Under the pieces are notes generated by a model. It saw only the letters and a list, made by a program, of their open reading frames with translations, did not search any database and had not been told where the DNA came from. Position numbers and translations under genes: made by a program. 64,000 bases of DNA from Aliirhizobium smilacinae (GTDB taxonomy: Bacteria > Pseudomonadota > Alphaproteobacteria > Rhizobiales > Rhizobiaceae), in contig NZ_VDMN01000001.1 of assembly GCF_006335145.1 (NCBI RefSeq), forward strand, positions 1,922,001 to 1,986,000, written 5' to 3'. Each line of letters opens with the position of its first letter. Positions within the stretch are counted from its first letter, which is position 1. Shown here piece by piece: positions 21,913 through 31,532 of this stretch.

Positions 21913-21943
21913 CGAAAAGCCCGGACACGTACCGGGCTTTTCG
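21913..21943 (+). terminator. Terminator after first TRAP binding protein gene
   Basis: CGAAAAGCCCGG pairs with CCGGGCTTTTCG around a seven-base loop, 22 bases after the stop. The symmetric stem could act in both directions. Confidence 0.8.
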
Positions 21944-22044
21944 CATTTACGAAAAACAAGAAATCATCGGTTATGAGAAGCTCGGCTTGTTCTCGCCAAA
22001 TCAATGCGGTTAACACGAGCCCTGTAACCACAAGCGCGTCCTGA

Positions 22045-23166
<1,122 letters not shown>

Positions 23167-23187
23167 ATCTTTTCCGACAAAAACCAG

Positions 23188-23213
23188 GCCCGGAGCGCAC
23201 CTCCGGGCTTTTT
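23188..23213 (+). terminator. Terminator after second TRAP binding protein gene
   Basis: GCCCGGAG and CTCCGGGC form a perfect eight-base stem with a five-base loop, followed by TTTTT. Confidence 0.9.
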
Positions 23214-23276
23214 GCGTTCGTGCGGATTTAATTGCCCGATTTCATTGATTTTCCAGCGTAGAACCCCATATAGATC

Positions 23277-23427
23277 ACATCGAAATCGGGTTCACGCAGC
23301 GCCGTTCGGTGTTCGCGCAGGCGCGCGAATGCAGATTAATGTCACCTACCTCCCCCGGCCATGGATGTACCGGCAGCGAGAATTGGTTTATGGTCCTGGT
23401 AAGGTCGGGTAAACCCGACCTTTTTTG
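23277..23427 (+). ncRNA. Candidate small RNA or leader upstream of rpsU
   Basis: No gene fits 23214-23480. A promoter-like pair TTGATT (23245-23250) and TATAGA (23269-23274) with 18 bases between them precedes a stretch with a perfect hairpin TTCGCGCaggcGCGCGAA, an unpaired C-rich block TACCTCCCCC that could pair with ribosome-binding sites, and a strong terminator AAGGTCGGGTaaACCCGACCTT followed by T-rich sequence (23401-23429). This is the outline of an anti-Shine-Dalgarno type sRNA. Alternatively it is an attenuator for rpsU. No family was matched. Confidence 0.45.
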
Positions 23428-23480
23428 TTTTGCCGCCCAAAGGATTGGGCAGGGCATCGGTTAAACCGGAAGGATATAGT

Positions 23481-23717
23481 TTGCAGGTTCTTGTCAGAGA
23501 TAATAACGTCGATCAGGCATTGCGCGTCTTGAAGAAAAAGATGCAGCGCGAAGGTCTCTTTCGCGAAATGAAGGCCCGTAGCGCTTACGAAAAGCCTTCG
23601 GAAAAGCGCGTCCGCGAAAAGGCTGAGGCCGTTCGTCGTGTTCGCAAGCTGGCGCGCAAGAAGATGCAGCGCGAAGGACTGCTTCCGATGCCGAAGAAGG
23701 TCGTGCGTCCGCGCTGA
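23481..23717 (+). CDS. rpsU: 30S ribosomal protein S21, TTG start
   Basis: A 78-aa basic protein beginning at TTG 23481 with a GGAAGGAT site seven bases upstream; similarity to S21 starts exactly there ([20 protein letters not shown]). Conserved blocks [20 protein letters not shown] and [15 protein letters not shown] follow. S21 helps base pairing between mRNA and 16S rRNA. The extra in-frame codons back to ATG 23430 would lie in the upstream terminator and are not part of the protein. Confidence 0.93.
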   Translation: MQVLVRDNNVDQALRVLKKKMQREGLFREMKARSAYEKPSEKRVREKAEAVRRVRKLARKKMQREGLLPMPKKVVRPR

Positions 23718-23775
23718 TTTTCTGCTTCCAAATTTCCCGAGACTTCACGCCCTAGACTTCAGGAAGGATGACCTC

Positions 23776-23994
23776 ATGACCGCGATCAAGGAAGAAACGT
23801 CGACCCCTACCAAGCTTTCAGCTCGGGAAAAGGCTGCCGTAACCAACGAGGCAGCGCGTGCGATCATTGCCGCCGAAGTGACTTCACGGGAAGAAAAAAC
23901 CGAGAGGTTGCGTCTGCTTCGCCTTCAGCGCGAGGCGGGCGAGACAAAAGCCGCACCCGCCAAGCGAAAGGCGCGCAGCTCGAAGGATCACTGA
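23776..23994 (+). CDS. Small charged protein of unknown function
   Basis: A 72-aa protein with an AGGAAGGAT site before ATG 23776. It is rich in Ala, Glu, Lys and Arg and predicted helical throughout (LSAREKAAVTNEAARAII, REEKTERLRLLRLQREA), ending in a basic tail. It follows rpsU by 58 bases and is closed by its own terminator, so the two may be co-transcribed. No family was recognised with certainty; small proteins of this type are common in rhizobia. Confidence 0.7.
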   Translation: MTAIKEETSTPTKLSAREKAAVTNEAARAIIAAEVTSREEKTERLRLLRLQREAGETKAAPAKRKARSSKDH

Positions 23995-24006
23995 TCCCCA
24001 TTCAAG

Positions 24007-24028
24007 AGGCCCGGAAATTTCCGGGCCT
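24007..24028. terminator. Bidirectional terminator between convergent genes
   Basis: AGGCCCGGAAA and TTTCCGGGCCT form a perfect palindrome between the rpsU-side gene and the convergent MFS gene; T-rich sequence follows on the plus strand. Confidence 0.8.
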
Positions 24029-24041
24029 TTGCTTTTTCCGG

Positions 24042-25253
24042 TCATGCCGGTTGCAGTTTTTCGTCGTCGCGCGCCGGCAGGGGCGGGAAAGCCAGCGCAA
24101 TCAGCACCGCCGCAAGCCCCACCAGAGCAGATCCGAAGAACAGCCAGTTGTAGCTGTCGAACGCGTCGAAGGCCCAACCGCCGGCCAGCGGCCCGAACGC
24201 CATGCCGATGCTCGACAGCATAGAGGCCGCACCCAGCACGGTGCCGAGAATCCTCGCGCCGAAATAATCACGTGCCAGCACCGCATAAAGCGGCATGACA
24301 CCGCCGTAAGTGCCGCCGAAAATGATCGCCAGAACGTAGAAATGCGCAAGATCGGTTGCCATCGTATAGGCGGCGATCACCAAAGCCTGGATCAATAAAC
24401 CGGTCATCAGCACCGGCTTGACACCAAATCGATCCGCCGCGAGGCCATAAATTACGCGCCCGCCGAGCCCTGCTGCACCCTCGACGCTGTAGATCGAGAC
24501 GGCCGCCATCGGCGCCACGCCGCAATACATCGCATAACTGACCATATGAAAGATCGGTCCCGAATGGGCCGCGCAGCAGGCGAAGAAGGTGAAGGCCAGC
24601 ACGAGGAACTGTGGCGAGCGAAAGACTTTCGCAAGCGGCAGCGCAGCGCCTTCCGCCTGCGGGCCATCAGCCACCGCCTGCTCGTCGAGCGGATTGCGGA
24701 CCAGAAGCACTGTCGGCAGAAGGATCACCCAGGCACCGATGCCGATCGTCAACATCGCCATGCGCCAGTCGCCATATTCGTCGATCAGAAACCGGGCGAG
24801 CGGCGAGACCGTCATCGGTGCCATGCCCATTCCGGCCGATACGAGCGATACGGCGAGACTGCGGTGGTCGTCGAACCAGCGCATGGTGAGCGAAATCATC
24901 GGCGCCATGAAGGCGCTGGCGGAGAGGCCGACAAGGCAGCCATAAAGGATCTGGAACGAAAAAAGGCTCTGCGCACGGCTGGCCAGCACCAACGCCAGGC
25001 CGGCAAAGACGGAGCCGATCAGCACCACGATCCGCGTGCCGAACCGGTCGCTGGCTGCGCCCCACATGAAGCTGCCCAGTCCCATGACGATGAAATTGAG
25101 TGTCATGGCGCTCGAAATCGCAGCATGCGACCAGCCGGTCTGGCGCGCGATCGGTTCGAGAAACACGGCGAGCGAAAACATCACACCCATTGCCACGCAG
25201 CCCATCAGGCCGCCGGCGAAAACGATGGCCCAGCGATAATGACTGCTTTTCAT
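24042..25253 (-). CDS. MFS transporter, monocarboxylate/OFA-like
   Basis: A 403-aa protein with twelve hydrophobic spans, starting at ATG 25253 after GGAGGAGGG. It opens YRWAIVFAGGLMGCVAMGVM and has SLAVFLEPIARQTGWSHAAI plus the loop motif WGAASDRFGTRIV between spans 2 and 3. This pattern is typical of the monocarboxylate/oxalate-formate branch of the major facilitator superfamily. Substrate unknown. It is monocistronic. Confidence 0.85.
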   Translation of the reverse strand: MKSSHYRWAIVFAGGLMGCVAMGVMFSLAVFLEPIARQTGWSHAAISSAMTLNFIVMGLGSFMWGAASDRFGTRIVVLIGSVFAGLALVLASRAQSLFSFQILYGCLVGLSASAFMAPMISLTMRWFDDHRSLAVSLVSAGMGMAPMTVSPLARFLIDEYGDWRMAMLTIGIGAWVILLPTVLLVRNPLDEQAVADGPQAEGAALPLAKVFRSPQFLVLAFTFFACCAAHSGPIFHMVSYAMYCGVAPMAAVSIYSVEGAAGLGGRVIYGLAADRFGVKPVLMTGLLIQALVIAAYTMATDLAHFYVLAIIFGGTYGGVMPLYAVLARDYFGARILGTVLGAASMLSSIGMAFGPLAGGWAFDAFDSYNWLFFGSALVGLAAVLIALAFPPLPARDDEKLQPA

Positions 25254-25400
25254 CCTGCCCTCCTCCAATCGTCAGTTCCGATGGCACGGCTCTCCTTCGC
25301 CATCATCATACGTCAAGGACGGCCGGGCGGCAGGCATTCCGACAGGCACGCGGATCATTTTATCTGAAAGTGTCGAGCAGGGGTGATCTGCGAAAAACGA

Positions 25401-25427
25401 AAGAGCCCCGCACGTGGCGGGGCTCTT
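25401..25427 (-). terminator. Terminator of the small Gly/Asn-rich protein gene
   Basis: AAGAGCCCCGC and GCGGGGCTCTT form an eleven-base stem with a five-base loop; on the minus strand it is followed by TTTCGTTTTT, about 50 bases after the stop at 25477. Confidence 0.85.
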
Positions 25428-25476
25428 CAAACTTTCATCCGGTGCATCATGCTCCGGACCTTAAAGCGATGTGACG

Positions 25477-25644
25477 TCAGCTACCGCTATTGGTACGGTT
25501 GCTACCGACATTCGTGTTCATCGACGATGTCTTTCCATCCGGGCCTTGCCCGTAATAGGTACCGCCGAGGTGGCCGCCCGAACTGGTGTTTTCGACCTGC
25601 CGTTTGGCACGCTTGATGGCCTGTTCTACGTCACTTTTGCTCAT
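25477..25644 (-). CDS. Small Gly/Ser/Asn-rich protein of unknown function
   Basis: A 55-aa protein starting at ATG 25644 with a GGAGGAC site. The first 20 residues are helical and basic (MSKSDVEQAIKRAKRQVENT); the rest is flexible (SSGGHLGGTYYGQGPDGK, then NTNVGSNRTNSGS). It has its own terminator. No known family was recognised. Confidence 0.6.
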   Translation of the reverse strand: MSKSDVEQAIKRAKRQVENTSSGGHLGGTYYGQGPDGKTSSMNTNVGSNRTNSGS

Positions 25645-25764
25645 GTCTGTCCTCCAGCTTTCAAGGTTGGTGACAGGGTTCCAACCCATGGAATCTGAAA
25701 CGGTTCCGAAATTCTTTCGCCGCTTGCAATCGCGCCGCTTGACTGAACCAGATCATGCGCCTAT

Positions 25765-25786
25765 TTGGAAACAATCATTTCCTAAT
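25765..25786 (+). promoter_or_regulatory. Likely operator of the adjacent TetR regulator
   Basis: TTTGGAAACAATCATTTCCTAA is a near-palindrome with the core GGAAA-N6-TTTCC, 12 to 33 bases before the tetR start codon, a usual place for an autoregulated TetR operator. Confidence 0.5.
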
Positions 25787-25797
25787 TGGATTTTGTC

Positions 25798-26415
25798 ATG
25801 AGCATCGACATCAGCCCTACCAGCGCGCGAGCCGCAGGCCGGCCGCGCGAATTCGATATCGACGAGGCGCTCGACAAGGCGATCACCGTGTTCAGCGAAC
25901 AGGGTTATCACGGCACCTCGATCTCGGACCTGCGCGAGGCGATGGGGCTGACGGCCGGAAGTTTGTACAAGGCATTCAAGGACAAGCATGCGATCTTCCT
26001 TGCGTCCTTCGATCGATACAAGCAGGTGCGCAACGCGCTTCTGGACGAGGAACTGGCCAAGGCGACCGACGGACGCGACGGTGTGCGGCGCATGCTCGCC
26101 TTTTATGCCGAAGGCGCTCATGGCGACGGAGGTCGCCGTGGCTGCCTGGCGGTCGGGACCGCCGTCGAGCTTGCGATCTTCGACGACGAGGCGGCGCGCC
26201 GGGTCGAACGTTCCATGGACCGTTTCGAGACCACGTTCGAGGCGCTGATCCGAAGGGGCCAAGAGGATGGCACCGTCAATCGCTCGATCGAGCCCAATGC
26301 GACGGCGCGTCTGCTTTTGTCCGTCGTTCAGGGCCTTCGCGTTCTGGGCAAGACCAGCCCCAGCCGCGCACAAACCTTTTCCGTGGTCGATGTGGCGATG
26401 ACGCTGCTCGACTGA
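25798..26415 (+). CDS. TetR/AcrR family regulator
   Basis: A 205-aa repressor starting at ATG 25798. The N-terminal helix-turn-helix reads FDIDEALDKAITVFSEQG then TSISDLREAMGLTAGSLYKA and FKDKHAIFLASFD, typical of the family. The C-terminal ligand domain contains RRGCLAVGTAVE, shared by the subgroup that controls efflux genes. It lies 31 bases before an MFS gene, so it most likely controls that transporter and itself through the palindrome upstream. Confidence 0.9.
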   Translation: MSIDISPTSARAAGRPREFDIDEALDKAITVFSEQGYHGTSISDLREAMGLTAGSLYKAFKDKHAIFLASFDRYKQVRNALLDEELAKATDGRDGVRRMLAFYAEGAHGDGGRRGCLAVGTAVELAIFDDEAARRVERSMDRFETTFEALIRRGQEDGTVNRSIEPNATARLLLSVVQGLRVLGKTSPSRAQTFSVVDVAMTLLD

Positions 26416-26446
26416 GCAATACAAGAGACTTTTCAAGGATACCCCG

Positions 26447-27670
26447 ATGACCAATACGTCCGCGGCGATCGAAGCGCCGGCAAGCCATGGCCGGATGACC
26501 GCCGGCCTCACCTTCGTCATGGCCGCAGCATGCGGCCTGATCGTCGCCAACCTTTATTACGCCCAGCCGCTCGCCGGCCCGATCGCAGCGGCGATCGGCC
26601 TTCCGCCCCACCTGACCGGCCTGATCGTAACCCTGACCCAGATCGGTTACGGCCTCGGCCTGCTGTTCATCGTGCCGTTGGGCGATCTTCTCGAAAATCG
26701 ACGGCTGATCCTGATCATGATCGCGGCAACGGCGCTCTCGCTGGTTGCGGCGGGGCTCTCAAGCACCGCCCTTCCCTTCCTGCTTGCCTCGCTCGCCATC
26801 GGGCTGACTTCGTCGGCGGTGCAGATGATCGTGCCCTTCGCCGCCAGCCTGACGCCGGAGGAACATCGTGGCAAGGTCGTCGGCAATGTGGTCAGCGGCC
26901 TGATGATCGGCATCATGATGGCGCGCCCGGTCGCAAGTTTCGTCACCGGCCTGTCCAACTGGCATGTCATCTTCCTGGCTTCGGCCGCCGTCATGGTCGC
27001 GCTCGGCTTCATCCTCGCCGTTCGCCTGCCGAAGCGGACGCCGCGCACACAGCTTTCCTATGCCGGCCTGCTCGCCTCGCTGGTCACGCTTTATGCCACC
27101 CAACCAATCCTGCGCCGTCGCGCCTTCTACCAGTTCTGCCAGTTTGCCGCCTTCAGCCTGTTCTGGACGGTAACGCCGCTGGTTCTGGCAAGCCCTGCAT
27201 TCAACCTCAGCCAGAACGGCATCGCTCTCTTTGCACTCGTCGGCGTTGCCGGCGCCATCGCCTCGCCGATCGCCGGACGTCTTGCGGACCGTAACCTCGG
27301 CAAGCCGGCAACCGGACTTGGCATCCTCTCGGTCGGCGTCGCCTTCCTGATCACCCATCTGTTTGACGAGGGATCAACGGCAGCACTGGCCCTGTTGACG
27401 ATTGCAGCGGTTCTGCTCGATTTCGGCGTGGCAATGACGCTCGTCATTAGCCAGCGGGCGATCTACACGCTCGGCGCCGATCTCCGTTCGCGCCTGAACG
27501 GCCTGTTCATGGCAACCTTCTTCGTCGGCGGCGCACTCGGTTCCGCCATCGGTGCCTGGGCTTTTGCCGAGGGCGGCTGGATGCTCGCCTCAACGATTGG
27601 CGTGGCCTTGTCGGCTGTCGGTTTCGTCTATTTCCTGACGGAACGGACGCCACGCCACCACAAGGCCTGA
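26447..27670 (+). CDS. MFS efflux transporter (DHA1-like) paired with TetR
   Basis: A 407-aa protein with twelve hydrophobic spans. It opens with GLIVANLYYAQPLAGPIAAA and has IGYGLGLLFIVPLGDLLENR between spans 2 and 3, the motif A position of drug:H+ antiporters. A second copy of the motif, AGRLADRNLGKP, follows in the second half. The preceding TetR gene suggests inducible export of a small molecule. No substrate can be named. Confidence 0.87.
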   Translation: MTNTSAAIEAPASHGRMTAGLTFVMAAACGLIVANLYYAQPLAGPIAAAIGLPPHLTGLIVTLTQIGYGLGLLFIVPLGDLLENRRLILIMIAATALSLVAAGLSSTALPFLLASLAIGLTSSAVQMIVPFAASLTPEEHRGKVVGNVVSGLMIGIMMARPVASFVTGLSNWHVIFLASAAVMVALGFILAVRLPKRTPRTQLSYAGLLASLVTLYATQPILRRRAFYQFCQFAAFSLFWTVTPLVLASPAFNLSQNGIALFALVGVAGAIASPIAGRLADRNLGKPATGLGILSVGVAFLITHLFDEGSTAALALLTIAAVLLDFGVAMTLVISQRAIYTLGADLRSRLNGLFMATFFVGGALGSAIGAWAFAEGGWMLASTIGVALSAVGFVYFLTERTPRHHKA

Positions 27671-27708
27671 GGCCGCAAGCCGGCTCTCCTTTGCGGGCCG
27701 GCAGAAAC

Positions 27709-27758
27709 GGCGGATGACAATAAACGACCTCGATCGTGTTCGAGGTCGAGTGTCCGCC
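27709..27758. repeat. Nested dyad between MFS and hydrolase genes
   Basis: An outer pair GGCGGA-GACA / TGTCCGCC (27709-27719 and 27751-27758) encloses a perfect inner pair CGACCTCGA / TCGAGGTCG with a six-base loop. It ends 46 bases before the next start codon. It may be a terminator without a U-run, a protein-binding site or a leader structure. Confidence 0.5.
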
Positions 27759-27804
27759 ATTCATCTCGCATCACTGACCCCGTTTCCAACAAACGAGGTC
27801 ACCC

Positions 27805-28875
27805 ATGAAACTGACTGCACTATTCCTCCCCCTCCTATTCTGCACGGTCGCCACAACGGCTAGCGCCGCCGAACCCGTCGGCGTCCGAAAGATCAGCGTC
27901 GTCACACAGGATTATCCGCGGCCGCTCGCCGTCATCGTCTGGTACCCGTCGAAAGGTGACGGGCAGACGACCGAGCATGATGACGACAGGATTTTCGAAG
28001 CCAACTCCGCCTCAACCAATGCGACTATCCGCGAGAGTCGTTTTCCACTGGTGCTGCTCTCGCATGGTTCCGGCTCACGTGTAGACGGTATGGGCTGGAT
28101 TGCCACCGAACTGGCCAAGGCCGGTTATATCGTCGCCGGACCCAACCATCCCGGCACCACCAGCGGCGATTCCACACCTGCCGCCACACCGAAAATATGG
28201 GAACGCACGCAGGATATCTCGGTCCTGATCACCGCACTCGCCGCAGATCCAGACTGGCAGGGTTCCATCGATCAGAAGCGCATCGGCATGCTCGGCTTTT
28301 CTCTCGGCGGGGCCACGGCGATGGAACTGGCCGGTGCCCGACCGGACCTCGATGCCTTCGTCAACTATTGCGATGACGAACAGCCCGGCATGCTGGATTG
28401 CACCTGGTTTCGCGGTGGCCGCGGCTATGCCGGCGGAGATTTCGTCAAGGTCGAGCCATTCGACCTGCGCAATATCAATCGGAAGCTCTTCGAACAATCC
28501 AACCGCGACCCGCGCATAAGCTCGGTCGTGGCAATCGATCCGGGGCTTGGTACCGTGATGAAGCCGGATAGCGTCAAAACGATCGATATACCGGTCACGC
28601 TCGTCAATCTCGGCAACGAAGGTGAGGTGCCGCGTGCTGTTCTCGCGGATCAACTCGCAAAAGACATCCCCGGCTCGAGCTACATCCGGATCGACGATGC
28701 CGACCACTACAGTTTCCTGCCGATCTGCAAGCCGGGTGCATCGGATTTCCTCAAATCCGTCGGCGAAAGCGACCCGATCTGCGAGGAAACCGCCCGCCCG
28801 CGTGGCGACATCCATGCACAGCTCAGTCGTCTCATCGTCGAAGCCTTTGGCAGAACGCTGCAGGCCGGCAATTGA
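27805..28875 (+). CDS. Secreted dienelactone-hydrolase/lipase-like protein
   Basis: A 356-aa alpha/beta hydrolase with a signal peptide (LTALFLPLLFCTVATTASAA). It has PLVLLSHGSGSRVDG at the oxyanion region, the nucleophile elbow GFSLGGATAMEL, and a late DADHYSFL with the catalytic His. Two cysteine pairs (YCDDEQPGMLDC, PIC...PIC) suggest disulfides in the periplasm. It resembles predicted dienelactone hydrolases of the platelet-activating-factor acetylhydrolase type. Substrate unknown. Confidence 0.82.
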   Translation: MKLTALFLPLLFCTVATTASAAEPVGVRKISVVTQDYPRPLAVIVWYPSKGDGQTTEHDDDRIFEANSASTNATIRESRFPLVLLSHGSGSRVDGMGWIATELAKAGYIVAGPNHPGTTSGDSTPAATPKIWERTQDISVLITALAADPDWQGSIDQKRIGMLGFSLGGATAMELAGARPDLDAFVNYCDDEQPGMLDCTWFRGGRGYAGGDFVKVEPFDLRNINRKLFEQSNRDPRISSVVAIDPGLGTVMKPDSVKTIDIPVTLVNLGNEGEVPRAVLADQLAKDIPGSSYIRIDDADHYSFLPICKPGASDFLKSVGESDPICEETARPRGDIHAQLSRLIVEAFGRTLQAGN

Positions 28876-28912
28876 TAGGGCACCGGAAGGCCGGCCGCGA
28901 CCCGGCCTTCCG

Positions 28913-29434
28913 TCAGCCGATCCGCTTGTAGAAGATCGTCGTGTCGCAAAAACCGCCCTGCGGCCATAACGCATAATCGGGAATGACGCCGACGCGTTGC
29001 CAGCCGAAACGCGGATAGATCTTTTCCGCTTCGCTGCCCGTCGCCGTGTCGAGAACCAGAAGCGTGCGGCCGCGGCTGGCGGCTTCCTCCTCCACCGCCG
29101 CCATCAGCTTTCGCGACAGGCCGAGCCCGCGGGCAGATCGATGCACGAGAAGCTTCATAAGGTCGCCGCGATGCGGCTGGTTCGGCCTTGCGACGAGGCC
29201 CACCTGCGCCGTGCCGACCACCCGCCCCTCCACTTCCGCCACGCCGAGGATGATGCCGCCCTTTTCCACCTGATCGGCTATGTCACCCCAATAGGCTTCT
29301 CCATCCTTCGGCGCGAAGGGCAGCATGAAGCCCAGCGATGCGCCGCCGTTGATGCAGTCGGACAGGGTCTCGCAAAGGTCCGGGATGGCGGTGCGCGCCT
29401 GTGCGGCGTCGAGGATGCGGATCGTCGTGGTCAT
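28913..29434 (-). CDS. GNAT family N-acetyltransferase
   Basis: About 173 aa from ATG 29434; an in-frame ATG at 29452 directly overlaps the stop region of the upstream regulator and is a real alternative. The acetyl-CoA site reads LLVHRSARGLGLSRKLMAAV, followed by LLVLDTATGSEAEKIYPRFG, both typical of GNAT enzymes. It is translated right after an XRE-cupin regulator, a pairing common for small amino-acid or amine acetylation modules. Confidence 0.87.
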   Translation of the reverse strand: MTTTIRILDAAQARTAIPDLCETLSDCINGGASLGFMLPFAPKDGEAYWGDIADQVEKGGIILGVAEVEGRVVGTAQVGLVARPNQPHRGDLMKLLVHRSARGLGLSRKLMAAVEEEAASRGRTLLVLDTATGSEAEKIYPRFGWQRVGVIPDYALWPQGGFCDTTIFYKRIG

Positions 29435-29453
29435 GTCTGTTGCCTTTGTCATG

Positions 29454-30029
29454 TCAGCGTCCACGGTTCAAAATCACGGCGTAACGGGCCGGTTTGCCGG
29501 ACGGATTGTGAAAGTCGAAAGCGTCGCCGATATCCATGAACAGGCAGTCGCCCGGCTGCAGCCGATAGGTCACATCCGGCAGCACCATGTCGAGCACCCC
29601 TTCGAACAGCCAGACATGCTGGGTCATCACCCGGCTTTCCTCGCGCGGCGGAAAACTGACCCGAGCGCCCGCCGGAAAATCGATCTCGACGATATCGACA
29701 GGACTCGGCATGCCCGGCGGAGACACGGAACGGCGCAGATATCCGGTCGTCTGATCGCGCCACAGCCGCTGTTCGGGACGTTTCGACAAAGGCGAGGAAG
29801 AAGGCTCGTCCGGGGCGAAAAAGGCCGACAGCGTCAGGCCAAGCCCCTCGCAAAGCCGCGCCAGAAGCGCCGCCGTCGGGCTTGCCTCGGCGCGCTCGAT
29901 GCGGGAGATCATCGCCCGGCTGACACCGGAGCGATCCGCCAGCTGTTCGAGCGTCAGTCCGCCCGCCGCCCGCAGGGTTCTTAACCGCTCGCCGATTGCC
30001 AATTCGAGTTCACTGTCCGAATTTTCCAT
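29454..30029 (-). CDS. XRE-cupin transcriptional regulator
   Basis: A 191-aa protein. Residues 10-65 are a helix-turn-helix (ERLRTLRAAGGLTLEQLADR, SGVSRAMISRIERAEASPT); residues 110-190 are a cupin with FPAGARVSFPP and LQPGDCLFMDIGDAFDFHN. Proteins of this build sense a small effector through the cupin and regulate neighbouring metabolic genes. It forms a unit with the following acetyltransferase and is divergent from an MFS gene it may also control. Confidence 0.9.
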   Translation of the reverse strand: MENSDSELELAIGERLRTLRAAGGLTLEQLADRSGVSRAMISRIERAEASPTAALLARLCEGLGLTLSAFFAPDEPSSSPLSKRPEQRLWRDQTTGYLRRSVSPPGMPSPVDIVEIDFPAGARVSFPPREESRVMTQHVWLFEGVLDMVLPDVTYRLQPGDCLFMDIGDAFDFHNPSGKPARYAVILNRGR

Positions 30030-30188
30030 TATCAGAGATTTTCATTCTCTCATCGTGGAGTCAATCATTTTGACGATCCCGTCGGAAAATTCGCCGCGGT
30101 GGCGTTTGTGCGATAGCGGACCCACCGTCGGATAGGATAAGCAGGCCGGACAGATGATGTGAGACATAGCGGCTTTCGGAGATTTTGC

Positions 30189-31469
30189 ATGACGGCTCAG
30201 GCTCAGGTCAGAGTTTCGCCCCTCTCCATCGCGAGCATCATCATCTCGATGACGATCGCCGCCATCGGCAGCGGCATCATGGCAACCTACGTTCCCTTCG
30301 TGCTGACCCAGAGCGGCGAGACATGGGCTGCACGCCTTGCCGTGCCCGCGCTTGCCTTCGGCGGCTTGCTCGGCTGCGTCCTCGCCGGACCGCTGATCCG
30401 CCGCGTCGGCCATGCGCGGCTGTTCGCCTGCTCGATGGCGATGGTCATCATCGGTGCGGTGCTGATCGCCGCCGACCTGCCGGCCGCCTGGTGGATTCTG
30501 GCACGCGCGATCTATGGTGCCGCGTCGAACGTCAACTTCATCATCGCCCAGAGCTGGCTCAACCACGCGGCCTCCAACGAATGGCGCGGACGGGCGATGT
30601 CGTTCTTCTACATGTCCTTCGTTCTGGCGCTCGGCGGCGGCGCATGGCTGTTCGGACAGGTGCCGGCCGATACCAATCTGGCGCCGCTGATCGTCGTTTT
30701 CGTCACCGCGCTCGCCATCCTGCCGATCGGGCTGACACGCCTGCCGAACCCGCCGGCGCCGGCCAGCGTCAGCGTCAACGTCAAGATGGCATGGAAGATC
30801 TCGCCGGTCGGCCTCGTCGGCGTTCTGGCCTCCGGCGGGCTTTCGATGGTGGTGCAGGGCTTTACCCCGATCTATGCGACACTGAACGGCGTGACGCAGG
30901 GCGAGGTGGCGCTGCTCATGCTGGTAATGCAGACGGGGCTCCTGTTCATCCAGTATCCGCTCGGGATCATTTCCGACAGGCTCGATCGCCGCGTCGTGCT
31001 GCTGTTCACCTGCGGGCTGATCGTGGTTGCCGGCATTGCGGCGCTTATGGTGTCGTTCACCACCTTCGTGCTGCTGATGATCGTCTTCCTCGTCTTCGGC
31101 GGTGCCGTCGAGACCGTCTATTCGGTCGCCAACGCGCATGCCAACGACCGCGCCGATCCGGGCGATTTCGTGCCGCTCTCCTCGACGCTGCTCGTCGCAT
31201 GGTCGACGGCTGCCACGATCGTGCCGCTTGCCATCACCTTCCTGGCCCCGGAATTCGGCCAGCAGACCTTCATCTATGCGATCATCCTCGTGGCCATCGC
31301 CTATGGCGCCTATATCGTCTTCCGTCTGAAGGAACGCGGCCCGGCGCCGGAAGACGAGCGCGAAAGCCACGAGATGCGCAGCGCGCAGATGCCGAACGCC
31401 GCGACCATGACGGAACCGGGGGCTGCAGAGGCGCAGGCGGAAGCCAAGGCGCAGGCCCTGGAGGGCTGA
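30189..31469 (+). CDS. MFS transporter, YcaD-like
   Basis: A 426-aa protein with twelve spans starting at ATG 30189. It has AGPLIRRVGHARLFACSMAM after span 2 and NVNFIIAQSWLNHAASNEWR GR in the central part, the pattern of the YcaD-like group. The last 45 residues form a charged, Ala/Glu-rich cytosolic tail. It is divergent from the XRE-cupin gene. Confidence 0.85.
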   Translation: MTAQAQVRVSPLSIASIIISMTIAAIGSGIMATYVPFVLTQSGETWAARLAVPALAFGGLLGCVLAGPLIRRVGHARLFACSMAMVIIGAVLIAADLPAAWWILARAIYGAASNVNFIIAQSWLNHAASNEWRGRAMSFFYMSFVLALGGGAWLFGQVPADTNLAPLIVVFVTALAILPIGLTRLPNPPAPASVSVNVKMAWKISPVGLVGVLASGGLSMVVQGFTPIYATLNGVTQGEVALLMLVMQTGLLFIQYPLGIISDRLDRRVVLLFTCGLIVVAGIAALMVSFTTFVLLMIVFLVFGGAVETVYSVANAHANDRADPGDFVPLSSTLLVAWSTAATIVPLAITFLAPEFGQQTFIYAIILVAIAYGAYIVFRLKERGPAPEDERESHEMRSAQMPNAATMTEPGAAEAQAEAKAQALEG

Positions 31470-31532
31470 TAGTCAACAAACGGTTATCTTCCCCCTTTGC
31501 GGCGGGGATTGTCACTGATATATGCGCGAACC

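Noticed and set aside
30042..31370. Minus-strand frame of 442 codons opposite the MFS gene
   Set aside because: His/Gln/Asp-rich shadow of a membrane protein gene; not plausible as protein.
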